A DNA stretch of 64,000 nucleotides from positions 11,463,181 through 11,527,180 of the forward strand of contig NC_064036.1 of NCBI RefSeq assembly GCF_932526225.1. Reading direction: 5' to 3'. The notes below the pieces were generated by a model. It was given only the letters and a program-made list of their open reading frames with translations, did not search any database and was not told where the DNA came from. The position numbers were made by a program, and so were the translations under genes. Below, piece after piece: positions 1 through 12,500 of the stretch. The stretch is from Nematostella vectensis (taxonomy: Eukaryota; Cnidaria; Anthozoa; Actiniaria; Edwardsiidae). The number at the start of each line of letters is the position of its first letter. The first letter of the stretch is position 1.

Positions 1-502
1 TCAGGGTATCACTTTTACAAGAAACACAGGCAGAGAAACAAGAAACACAGATGTGGTAACCCGACTACTGGCTTATGAGTCAGCAGTTCACAAAATCTTG
101 TCTCTAAATCCGCCTCTATGGTAGGAATTTGTTCCTTTACTGAAGACTATAACCTTGCGGGGCTATGACCATAGGGCGCGTTTTTATTCTATCATTCTGG
201 AATGGGAATGGTTTGTAGAGGATGTTCAAAATGGCATTCAAGTCATTTGGCTTTAGGTAGCAGAATGGGTGGAATGGCCTTTATTCCATTCCGGAATGGG
301 AACGCGGGATAAACAAATGCGCGCTTTTTCTATTCTTATCATTCTCATTCCGGAATCACGATTACAAAAACGCGCCCTAACATTAGGTAACATAACACTT
401 CAAAGCATAACAACGCCCTTCATGTTCGTCCCCCGTTGTACTTGAACAGGCGCCTCATAACGTCTTCAAAAATGATTACATATCATCTTCTTCTTGCTGC
501 AG
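1..502. other. Intron upstream of the first channel exon in the window
   Basis: No coding exon is recognised here. It contains one MITE (174-377). The first bases (CAGGGTATCA) resemble the right end of the foldback family seen at 46362-46477, so a copy may be cut by the window edge. The intron ends in a good pyrimidine tract and AG at 501-502. Confidence 0.6.
174..377. mobile_element. MITE with 12-bp terminal inverted repeats and TA target duplication
   Basis: The left end GGGCGCGTTTTT is mirrored by AAAAACGCGCCC at the right end. TA flanks both sides (172-173 and 378-379), the target site used by Tc1/mariner-like elements. It is 204 bp long with no coding capacity. Internal near-palindromes of GGAATGGGAATG type extend the hairpin. 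Confidence 0.7.
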
Positions 503-3500
503 AATTCGTCGCTTATGTCACTGGGTGGTGAACTTGCGCTACTTCGACACCTTCATCCTGTTCATCATCCTCATCAGCAGCGTGCTCTTGGTGTTTGAGG
601 ATCCTGTCAGTACCAACAGCCAGACGAATACGGTAGGTGTAGTACCCCACCCCCAAACCACTACTCCCCCATTCTCCCCGCCCTTGTAACACATACCATC
701 CAATAACCCCCATCCCCGAGCGTACCAACAGCCAGACGAATACAGTACGTACAGATGCTCCCCTCCCTTCCCCCGCCCTTGTAACAAATACCATCCCATA
801 ACCCCCATCCCAGAGCGTACCAGACGAATACGGCACGTACAGATGCTCCCCTCCCTTCCCCCGCCCTTGTAACACATACCATCCCATAACCCCCATCCCC
901 GAGCGTACCAACAGCCAGACGAATACAGTACGTACAGATGCTCCCCTCCCTTCCCCCCGCCCTTTTGGACAATACCATTCCATAACCCTCACCTCAAGCG
1001 TACCAGACGAATACGGCACGTACAGATGCTCCCCTCCCTTCCCCCGCCCTTGTAACACATACCATCCCATAACCCCCATCCCGGGGCGTACCAGACGAAT
1101 ACGGCACGTACAGATGCTCCCCTCCCTTCCCCCGCCCTTGTAACACATACCATCCCATAACCCCAATCCCCGAGCGTACCAGACGAATACGGCACGTACA
1201 GATGCTCCCCTCCCTTCCCCCGCCCTTTTGGACCATACCATCCCATAACCCCCATCCCCGAGCGTACCAGACGAATACGGCACGTACAGATGCTCCCCTC
1301 CCTTCCCCCGCCCTTGTAACACATACCATCCCATAACCCCCATCCCCGAGCGTACCAACAGCCAGACGAATACAGTACGTACAGATGCTCCCCTCCCTTC
1401 CCCCCGCCCTTGTGAACCATACCATTCCATAACCCTCACCTCGAGCGTACCAGACGAATACGGCACGTACAGATGCTCCCCTCCCTCCCCCCCGACCTTA
1501 TGGACCATACCATTCCATAACCCCCACCTCGAGCGTACCAGCAGCGAGATAAACACAGTACGTATAGAACTTAACTGCCTGGTCATGGTCAGGCAGGGCC
1601 TCCGTGGTAGTATATACCAGGTTATCTTTCCTTAACCCTGAAGAAATGTCTCCCTTATATCTAAGTATCACTTTTCGTTTTTGCTATTCTAGATTCTTGG
1701 CTACTGCGACTATGTGATCACCGCGATTTTTGGTCTAGAAGTTTTATTCAAGGTAAAAATAATGCTTCAAATAATGCACGAAACGAATCTGAACAATCAA
1801 TGAAGTCACCACCGGAGTAGCAGATTAACCCCCAAACACCAGAAAACAATGTTGTAATAGGCCTTTTCCAGAGTAATGTTATTGATCATCGTATCACAAT
1901 GCCTGAATGTATTCTATTGAGGTATCCATTATTTCAGGTGATCGATCTTGGGGTGATTCTTCACAAGGGATCATACTTTAGAGATGCCTGGAATGTTATC
2001 GATGCATTTGTCGTCGCGTGTAACATTGCTGCTCTGGTTCTCAAGTAAGAACAAAGTCATCATAATTGTTTATCACCTTCATTTATCACCATTTATCACC
2101 TTTACACAACATCAGCATTATCGTCAATAGTTACATCGTAATCACCATCATTATCGTCATCATCAACATTAAAATTATCAACATCATCAACAACAATATC
2201 AACATCATCATCGTCATCGTAAACAATCATCATCATTTGACCATCAATGATCATTATCATCAACAACATCATCATCACCAATATTAAAATCACCATCGTC
2301 ACCGCAGTCATCATCATCATTGCCGTTATCAAAACAGCATCATCAGGAGCAACATCATCAATAATATCAAAATCTTAATCGTCGTCATCAGGATCATTGT
2401 CATCATCAAAACTATCGATTTTGCCATCCATGACCAGTCATCTGCAGTTACAACCTCAATGAGCAGCTCCACCATTTAAACTATTTGATATTTTCCTTCC
2501 TTTCTTAAAAATTCAGTGCCAAAGCTGTAGCTGACAAAACCAGCAATACGTCTGTTCAGGAAGCCATCAAATCTTTTCGTGTTTTGAGAGTGCTACGACC
2601 TGTTAAAGCCATCAACAAGTCGAAAAAACTTAAGGTATGGCATAGTCTTTGCCCTAACACTACCGTACCCCCCAAACCAATGATAGCAAAGATACATACC
2701 AAAGTTACGTAGCAAAGCTTTTGCAACCAGATGGTAGTACAGTTGTAACGAACGTGTTCTTTTACCCTACCAGACCGTCTTCCAGTGCATGGTGTACTCG
2801 CTGAAGAACGTTCGCTTCATCCTACTAATTAATCTTCTATTCTACTATATCTTCGCTGTCATAGGAGTGCAGCTCTTTAAGGTATGTTTTCCGTCGTTTT
2901 TCGTTTTTTAACAAGCCAATCAAGATCTGTGCTCTTACTCACTCAACCGGGAACAATCAACTCACGCCCAAGACCCTACCTGCTACCTGGAAATATTTCA
3001 TATGTTTACTCACATCAACATTAATGTCCGATTTCAGGGGAAGTTTTTCTACTGCACAGATATGTCCAAAATGCAAAAATCAGAGTGCAAGTAAGTTAAC
3101 TCCGCCTGTAAAAATATATTTTATTGGAATCGTGTTATTGTCAGTAAAAGATTACTTAGTGGACTATGCGTTATCACTAAATCCCTCCTTTTCCGTTCTG
3201 AATAGGGGTCACTTTTTTCGCTATATGGTCGGCGTGGACAGTCAAGTCAGCTTGGATAATTTTGAGGTAAGTGCCCTTGCTAAATGCTCGACAATACTTA
3301 ACACTTTAAAACATGATAATCATAAAATATCAAAAAAGCGATATAAATGAATGATAATGCACAGCTTTTAATCAATGCCACGCCTTCTTGCCTCACAATT
3401 AAATTGTCACGAAATGTTGACATACATATCTTCCCAACAGCTCGGAGAGCGAAATTGGACACGTTGGCACTTCAACTTCGATGACGTTCCCAGCGCTATG

Positions 3501-6500
3501 TTGACATTATTTTCAGCATCTACAGGCGAGGGCTGGCCCACGTAAGTATGCCCGCCATTTCCTGGACAATCGCGTTTTACGACGTACGAAAAAGTACGCC
3601 ACGAGAGAGAAAGCTGGACTCTATAGTCCGCGGGGAAAATCAGGCTTGTTTCCTCTATGCATAGGGGTGAACGAGATTAATTTCAACCTAACCAGCTAGC
3701 AAACGCCATCTTTTCTTTGCTCGGAACGCATTTTTTCCGACTTCTTGCCTTAGCCTTAATGTTGTAGGATGCCTTGCTGCCAATGGTACGTGTCTGGCAT
3801 TTTTAATGACTTTGTGCTTAATGCTGGTAAGACTTCGGAGTAAGATGCTTATTTTGCACATGTAAAAACCAGCTTAAAATCAGAAGACGCAAATGTAGGA
3901 GTAAGAACCGGTCCCTATTTACTTACGCTGAGACTTCGGTATCTCTTTCTGTGTAACAGCGCGATGTACCACACGGTGGACGCCACGCATGTTGATAGGG
4001 GTCCTCGGCGCGATAATAACATCCAGATGTCTATCTACATGGTGTGCATCGTGGTCATCTTCTCCTTCTTCTTCCTCAACATCTTCGTCGCGCTCATTAT
4101 CGTCACATTCCAAGAACAGGGCGAAAAGGAGATGGTGGGATGCGAGCTGGACAGAAACCAGGTAGATACAAAACCTTGTCCAAACATGGTCATTCTTTCC
4201 TTATATGGTGAGAAGATATAATACCACTTAGAAGAACAAGAACCAGGTAACTGAGGCAGGCAGAATGTTGCCCAAACCTGGTTATTCTGAGCAGGATTCG
4301 AGCTTGACAATAGGAGTATATGCTGGGGTCTCTCTCTTGTATTGTTTATGCTAGAGTGTCACGCAATTGTATTTTACATTGTATGATTATGGTTGATACG
4401 TCAAATGCACAAGTCAATCACGTGCATGTAACACAGACGATACAAAAAAAAAAAAACAAGAAAGCAGTCTAATGTTTTCCGTATTGTATTCTTTGTTCGG
4501 GTTTTACAATCTCAACCAGTCCTCTTCCCTACTGATTACTAAATAAGGCATGCTTAAAAAAGCAATTTAAGGTTGAAAATGTTAATGATGTTTATAAATT
4601 TAGTACATACAAAACTATAATATCCAATGAATTATCAGTAAGAGAATTACACAAATGATCAAATGCAATTATGTTTAAGGCTGTTGTTCTGAACAAAATT
4701 CGGCTCTGCATTTATACCAAATCAGACTAACAAAGCAATATTTGGCTGCTATCTGGGCCTTAACATATTTTTAGCATGTTCTTAAATTTGGTGAAATCTC
4801 AGGCTGAAAACATTCTTATGATAGAGGTTCTTATAAAAAAGTGGTGTATTTGCATTTCGTTTTAGCTTTGATATAGCGTCGTCAGACCAGAATAAAAAAG
4901 GAATGAATTTATTAGCATAGCAAATAGAGTTTTCCATTGTGATGTTTATGAAGACGGTGATATATTATTGTTCCCTTCATCCATCCATGAAAATAACTCG
5001 CATAGAAATAACTATTGTTAAACTGAGGTGACATCTTTAGTATCCCAACGCTATTCTCAGAGGTCGCCGCAAATATCGATCACGCCAAAAGTGAGCGTAA
5101 TCAAGATAAGAAGGCAAAAAGCACGAAGACTGTGAAGCATTCGCAAACCAAGCACATCTGTAAAAATGGCTCTGGTTGCTTTGGTTGTAGCAAGCATCGT
5201 CGTTGCGATTGTCGCAGTATTAACGGTCGGAGCTGTGCTTTCGTGGAAAGTCACCACAAAAGATGAAGAAGGGGTTGAAACCTGGCGTTATGCCGCTTAC
5301 TATCCATTTGCGATGCCCTACATCTGAGAACAATATTATTGTCCTGCCTTCAAAATGTGTTAAGAACATGTTTACTACATTTAACAGTCCTTCCATTTGT
5401 TGGCAAAAATCACACACTTTTCAACGTTCATGGCAACCTTTTAAGATACCAACTAACCGTCTGCTGTTTTTCAGATAGAATAGTTTATACAAATACGTAT
5501 GTACTCAGTATTGATGATTTCATGTAAAGCAAGGCATGTTGTCCTTGTTAAGCTACTGCTAGCACATTTACGTGGTGTGGATTTAAATAATGTAGTTATT
5601 ATTTTAAAATGAAGTTGTTCAGGCTCGTAAGTTATTGTGTGAGTATATTTTGTAACTTTCTTGCTTGTAAATGCGATATGACCGAAAGAAACTAGTCTTC
5701 CTATTCACATGTCCAGTATCATTTTCGAATCTACAAACAATTAGGGGGTGGGGGGGAAGGAGGTTTTGCAGAAGTGACATATTTACCCTACCGCATCCCC
5801 CTTCGCTTCCCAGAAAGTCTGTTATTTCAGATCCAAAAATAACAAAACTTTCCATGTTTTTTTATTTACTAGCATTCTTTTACCTATGCTTAGAATCTTG
5901 TTTACACCATCGTAGTTGCGTTCTTTTTTTTTGCATTCTTATGATTTAATCCACTTGAGACAGTGTTTACGAACAATGACTGTCGGTCGTAGTAGACATA
6001 TATGTAACGCCTTCTGTCACGTCTTTTTGTAGCGTGACTGTATACATGTAACACCTTCTGTCACGTCTTTTTGTAGCGTGACTGTATACAATTTGCGATG
6101 ACGGCAAGACCAAGGCAGCGGTATATGCCCGAAAACCAAAAGACGTGTTTCTACAAAGTGTGGTGTGTTGTGGACTCCAAGCCGTTTGAGATCTTTATTA
6201 TGACCATGATTGTACTGAACGCCATCGTGCTGATGATGACGGTAATAAACTAGCCTTTCTACGCACTACTCAATCACTGTGGACGCTTCATTCTGCGTTA
6301 CGTTACCTGTTGCTTTTCATGTGTTACCTACCTGTAGCGTTACATGTGTTTGACTTACCTGTTGCGCGGTTACATGCGCAGTTATGTGTTTGTTAAATTT
6401 GTTACACATCTGTTGCCTTACATGTGTTACCTACTTGTTGCGTTACATGTGTTACTTACCTGTTGCGTTACATGTGTTACTTACCTGTTGCGTTACATGT

Positions 6501-9500
6501 GTCACCTACTTGTTGCGTTACATGTGTTATCTACCTGTTGCGTTACATGTGTTACTTACCTGTTGCGTTACATGTGTCACCTACGTGTTGCGTGTTTCAT
6601 GTGTTACCTACCTGTTGCGTTACAAGTGTTACCTACCTGTTGCGTTACATGTGATACACATCTGTTTCTTTACATGTGTTAACTACCTGTTGCACCTTAC
6701 ATGTGTTACATACCTGATGCATAACATGTACATACTATTTATTTTGTTACATGTTTAACTTATCTATGGCGTTACATGTGTGTCATACCTGTCGCGTTAC
6801 ATGAACATCTTACCTGTTAGTATATATCTTATTTGTGTAACTTCACATGTATATCTTATCTTTAAATGCGTGTATTTCATTTTCCAGTATCACGGCGCGA
6901 CGCAAGAGTTCAATAACATCATCGAGTACGTGAACATGGCGTTCACCTTCGTGTTTTTGTTCGAGGCCATCCTTAAACTGATCGCCTTCAAACTCGTACG
7001 TATCCTCATCCTCGCATACCATACCTCTGTGGCGTGACATTATTGAGTGACGATTGTATAGTAATGTACGTCCGAGGGAAACAAAGACAACGAAAGATGA
7101 TGTAGTTGCTTTCAGTGTTTCGTTCCTTTCTCTCCGCGTGAGTCTCCTTTCGATTTTCACTCACTGTATGCATCTTCTTCACCGCTCACTTCGAGAGTAG
7201 ATTAAATAGTATTTTTTTTTACTCATGCTGAAAAAATATTCTTATTTATAGAATTATTTCCGTGATTACTGGAATGTGTTTGACTTCATCATCGTAGTGA
7301 CGACACTTGTCGGTGTTCTTCTTGAGCTTGTGCAGGTATGGGATATGTCTTTTGCGAGCACCCCGTTTTTTTATGCGAGACCGAACATTTTTAGGCGGAA
7401 GAAACTGCGCGAGCATGCGAGCACGGCGAAAAAAATTGCGCGAGCATGCAAGCACATCGAAATTTCGGGGAACCATTCGGGGGCCCTAGATTTCTAAATG
7501 TTATATTGGAGAAAATAACCTACAGAGATTACTAGCCCCTGAAATCAATGACATTTTATTTAAAAGAGTATAAACATAGTTGAATCGCTAGACGGTGGCT
7601 ACTGAAAAAAAAAAAAAAAGACCAGCACACGATAACCATCCACTGCCTACCCCTGAGGCTACTGTTACCATAATCATTTAATATCATTAGCTTTTTGTGT
7701 TAAGCTGATGTTCCAACTATCAATGCAATAAATTTAAGAATAAACTAGTTTATTCTGGTAAAAAAAATATCAAAATATATGTTAGACCCATAACTGATGC
7801 TTTGATTTAAAGCGAACAAATTAATTTATAGACAAAATGACAAACTGCTTGCCATCATTGTGTGCAACGTAGGTGTGCACTATCCTTTTTCCATGTAAAA
7901 CATATGACCCCCCCCCCCCCCCCAGCAAATCCTTGGTACGCGCCTGATCTTGCTATAGTCTGACACTGTCCCGTTTCTCACCAGGATACGAAAAACCAGC
8001 TCGACATCGACCCAAGCTTCTTCCGGCTGTTTCGTGCGGCTCGTCTCGTCAAACTTCTAAGACAGGGGTACACGATCCGCATACTACTCTGGACATTCCT
8101 GCAGTCCTTCAAGGTATTCCATGTTTTCTTTATCACAGTTTTCAGGTTTTACATGATATTTAGTCCAGCGGATATGTGTTTGAATTGCGCACTTTTTGCT
8201 AAAGTTACCAATTTTAGCATAGTGATAGTTTTTAATACCCTTTCAAGATATAGTCAAGCTCAGATCGGCTTTAATTTCTAATTAATAAGGAGTATTGATT
8301 TGGCCGCCATTTTGAACCGAAAGTAAACTACATTTTTATAAAAAATAAATAAACTTTTTAATACTGTATTTCACTAGACAACTAATATGAAAGTCAAAGA
8401 ATGTATTTAAACCCAATATTTTTTTAAAATAACCGCAAATTTGTCATTTTTGGCACTTTAAAGGAGTTTATTTCACCCCGCGCCCTCTAGCAAAAGATAC
8501 CAATTTTATTGCAGTTGTAGGTTGCAATAACCTTTATAAGATAAGCTATGGAGCCAAGATAAAATCGGCTTTCATCACCGACTAATATGGTTTATTATAA
8601 TTGCAGCCATTTTGCACTGGAGATTAAATTTAGCATTTTTGAAAGCACAGAGATGCACATCTTGTTTAAAAATCTACGACTTAAATATTCATGAAATCCA
8701 TTTAATACTTTTAAGTTGTAAAAAAAGCAAAACTGATTAGGTTTCTGCTATTAATTTTACCTTTTTTTAAACCGAAGGTAGGTTTCCAAACCTGTTTCTG
8801 CACACTCTAATCAAACCAGATTAATGCATATACGAATAAGCAATGAAACATTTTTTTAATAATAGAATTGCACAAATAATAAATGCACCAATTTAATATA
8901 AAGAAAATGTTTTCTTGCTATGTGAGCCTCGGCATTTTGTTAAAAAATAGTCAAATCTTAGTCAGGCTGGATGTTCTGAAAATAGATTCTTATAAAACAA
9001 AAAGAGTGTGGTTCATAATACGTCGGTCTAACGTAATAACAAACTCCGATGAGAATTGTTTTATTTATTTAATGCAGTTCAGATATCTTACAGCTTTATC
9101 GTTAAACGATTCAATGGAGCTGCAAAGGGCTGAACATTTCAAGCTGGCTTTGGTGCAAGTGCAGCGTGCTGGGCAGCCTATCTTGCATCTTATAGCTCTT
9201 GGTTCCTCATCTAATAGTTCTTTGGCTTCTTGGCACGCCTTGGAAAGCTCTAGTAGCGTTTGTCCAAAGCGGCTATGGCAACTGTTGTTCATTCTGCTAA
9301 AAAGACGGAAGTACTGAGACAGGGAGGAGTGCTTGCCCCCAACAACGGCCTGCTTGAAAGGCAGCTTTCTTGGTGTGTTGTATGATAGCTGCCTCCGTCG
9401 GTAGAATGACATCAAATGCTGTTCCTTTCTTCACGAAGAGCTGCATTCTTGCCTTGTCTACTTCCGATTCTCTGCACTTTTTTCGGTCGTATAGAAGCAT

Positions 9501-12500
9501 TGGAAAGCGCTCAAGTGTTGCCAAACATTCTGTCTTTTATCTTAACTGGCCTGAAGGCTAGCTGTCGAAGACCATTTGTGGCTTCGGGGAATACAGCAAG
9601 TAATGTCTTTCCCCCAACACCGCACAACAGGATACAGTATCACCTGTAAATGCGTGAAATTCTAATTGGCGAGATACTCCTTTGACTCTTCAAGAAGATT
9701 GATAAGCGCAAACCCGAGGCCACCAGATTAACAGTTTCTACTGTTAGAAACTGTTCATCTTGTAGCACTTGCACACATTCATGTGTGCGGTCGTTTACAG
9801 ACGTTGAAGTCAAATGGTGGAGCGGCCCGGTACCCCACCAGGCTTGTCACATAAGCAGTTGCCTTTGTCTTCTTTCTTTTCTCTTGATTCAGCTATTGAG
9901 TGTAAATGTTTGGTATACTTGGGCTGGCTATATGTGTCTTTTAAATCATTTGACGACTTTCGAAAATAGTGAGTATCGACGCGTGACTTTTCACTTTCGG
10001 ATTAAATCATCGGCCATTTTAGTATCCCAAGATAATCTGTGATTAAATCAGATTTTCTTTCGGCTCCATAGCTTATCTTGAAAAGATGACCCTAAACTAC
10101 TCCTGAAACAAGTTTTTTTTATATTTTTGTTTAAAGGCGCAAAGTGAAACAAGCGTGCCAGTATTTACTCATGACTACTTCCGGTTCAAAGTCGCTGTCA
10201 CCGTAAAAGTTACAAAAATTAAAAAAATCTTGTTACTCTAAGATCTCTTTTGTTTAGATGCATTTACTGACTTATATTTTATTTGTCTATGAGTAAACTT
10301 TTTTAAAATGTGCGAGTTTATTTTTTTGGGAAAAAGTTAGTTTACTTCCGGTTCAAAATGGCGGCCAAATCAATATTCATTATAAATCAGAAATTAAAGC
10401 CGAACTGAGCTTGGCTCTATATCTTGTAAGAGGTATCAAAAACTATCACTATGCTAAAATCGATAACTTTAGCAAAAAGTGCGCAATTCAAGGTAAAATC
10501 TGCACATATCCGCTGGACTAATGGAAAAGTTGTAACCGAGAGAGAATATGTATTTACCTAGAAGTAGCATGTTCTGCTACAAGTCGTAGTGTGTAATAAC
10601 AAATTATATGCAAAATTATACCTAAAGCCACTTGGTGTAGCTGCCAGTGTGAAAAACGCAAGAATAGTTCAAGTGCCGCGCGGTTAAACCAGCCTTTTTG
10701 TTTTGAAATGGCGGCGTTTTACCGGCGTAAACTGTCACATTTTCGCGAATGCTAAGAAAACTAGACCAAACTTAAGGCTATAATTTTCTTTATGTTTCCC
10801 TAATTATCACACAAATCTGTCATCTTTTGTACAGTATGGTTTTAATGCTGTACAGTTAGTCAAAACAGCGACTGATGTCAGCCTTTCGTGCCTTTCGAAC
10901 GATTCAACACTACGATTGTGCTTGTTTTTGCCAGAGCACGCGCATGCGCATACGTTATTCAGCACTGTCAGTATAGCTGGGAATTGATGAGGGGGCTGAG
11001 GGTGTGTCGATATTGTTGAAGAATAATGTGTAATGGAGGGTAAATGTAGAGGTGCGCGCGTGCGCGTTTGACCCTGACTACGCGCAAAAAAAAAACAACA
11101 AAAAAACTGAGTTCTTGCCCTCTTGTATCGCAATCCTTTGAAGGTAAATACTATTTTTATTTCAATATTTTCCCAGGCTTTACCGTACGTAGTGATGCTC
11201 ATAGCGATGCTGTTCTTCGTCTATGCTGTCATTGGCATGCAGGTGAGTGATACTATATACTTATATTACTGATAGAACCATGATATATAACTAATAATTA
11301 TCAGTATTAGATCAATAAGATGAGTAAAACATGCCATCATCATCGTTATCATAATCGAAATCACCGTCGTCTTTAACACATTATCATTGACCATATCATC
11401 ACAATTATCAGCATTATCATAATCCTTATAATCACCATAATCATTAGCATCTTTATCATAATAATCATTATCCTCTATATCACCAATTCATCATTTTCAT
11501 CATCATCATCTTGAACTATAATCATCATTCTATTATCATCTTTCATGTTTAAAAGTGGGGGATTTCCATGGCTGACAACTGACAGCGAATCATTAATTGA
11601 TTCGTTCATCTGACCATTGTTTATTTCCTACGCAGCTTTTCGGACGCATCGCCAAAGGCATTCCTAACAGAGAAATCAATATACATAACAACTTCCAGTC
11701 GTTTTTCCAAGCCTTGCTGGTCCTGTTTCGGTAAGAGTTATTGCACCTTTGCCCATGTCATAGCGGAATGACTAGCACCTAGTTATACTCGTGTGCTTAA
11801 TTGACGGGTGGCTACCGGCGAGGACTGTAAACGTGTTAGCGTCTTTTGCTCGTGTTATACAGAGCTGGCACCGGGGAGAACTGTTAACGTACTTTATAAC
11901 GCGTCTTTTGTCCGTGTTATTCAGGGCTACCATAGGGGAGAACTGTTAACGTGCTTTGATAACGCGTCTTTTGTCCTTTTGTCCTTGTTATACAGTGCTG
12001 CCACCGGGGAGAACTGGCATCTGGTCATGTTAGCGTGCTTTGATAACGCACCGTGCGAGAAAGGCGGAAAAGCGTGTGGCAACACAGCGGCTTCGATCAT
12101 CTACTTTATAACTTTCTACTTCTTCTGTTCATTTTTGGTAAGTGAGGAGCTTCCAGGGGCAAAAACCAGCCAATCTCTCAATTATGTTCGCCAATCGTAC
12201 GTTGCGAGGGGGAACATGGCGTCATAAACATGTTGATGTGATACTAAATGAAAGCTAGAAAATATATTTGTTAGTTAGATTTACGACATCAACATTGGCA
12301 TCGTTCGACTCCCAGGCCCGTACCCAGGATTTTCTTGGGGGGGGGGGGGGGGGGGGGGGGGGGTGGGGGAGGGGTGCGAAATCCGAAAAAGTGGACCTAA
12401 TATTTCCGGGGGTGGAGTGGAGGGGGGTGGTGGGAAGGGATTTCTCTGATAAAAAAATCTGACCATGCAGTATCTCTGCGGGACGTTATTTATCTCCACG

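Larger units (their letters stand above)
503..4161 (+). other. Cav2 homology domain III (exons 1-9 of the window)
   Basis: The first exon reads [19 protein letters not shown], the start of IIIS1. The next exons give S2-S3 ([15 protein letters not shown], then [14 protein letters not shown]), the S4 voltage sensor ([20 protein letters not shown], positive residues every third position), S5, the pore loop with TGEGW near 3523-3537, and S6 ([20 protein letters not shown]) in exon 3960-4161. The extracellular turret before the pore is encoded by two very short exons (3038-3090 and 3206-3266). Confidence 0.93.

Noticed and set aside
513-1586. 357-codon minus-strand open frame and several shorter ones
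   Set aside because: They lie over the 88-95 bp minisatellite; the repeat lacks stops in several frames, giving the same peptide block in different frames.
2066-2332. Ile/His/Asn-rich and Asp/Met-rich open frames on both strands
   Set aside because: Translation of an impure ATC repeat.
6344-6758. Three overlapping Cys/Leu-rich plus-strand frames
   Set aside because: Translation of the 24-bp minisatellite in three frames.
11808-12227. 139-codon continuous frame through the domain IV filter exon
   Set aside because: It contains the real exon 11996-12137, but the upstream part is decoy junction copies and the donor at 12138 is used; a continuous gene would break Cav2 homology.
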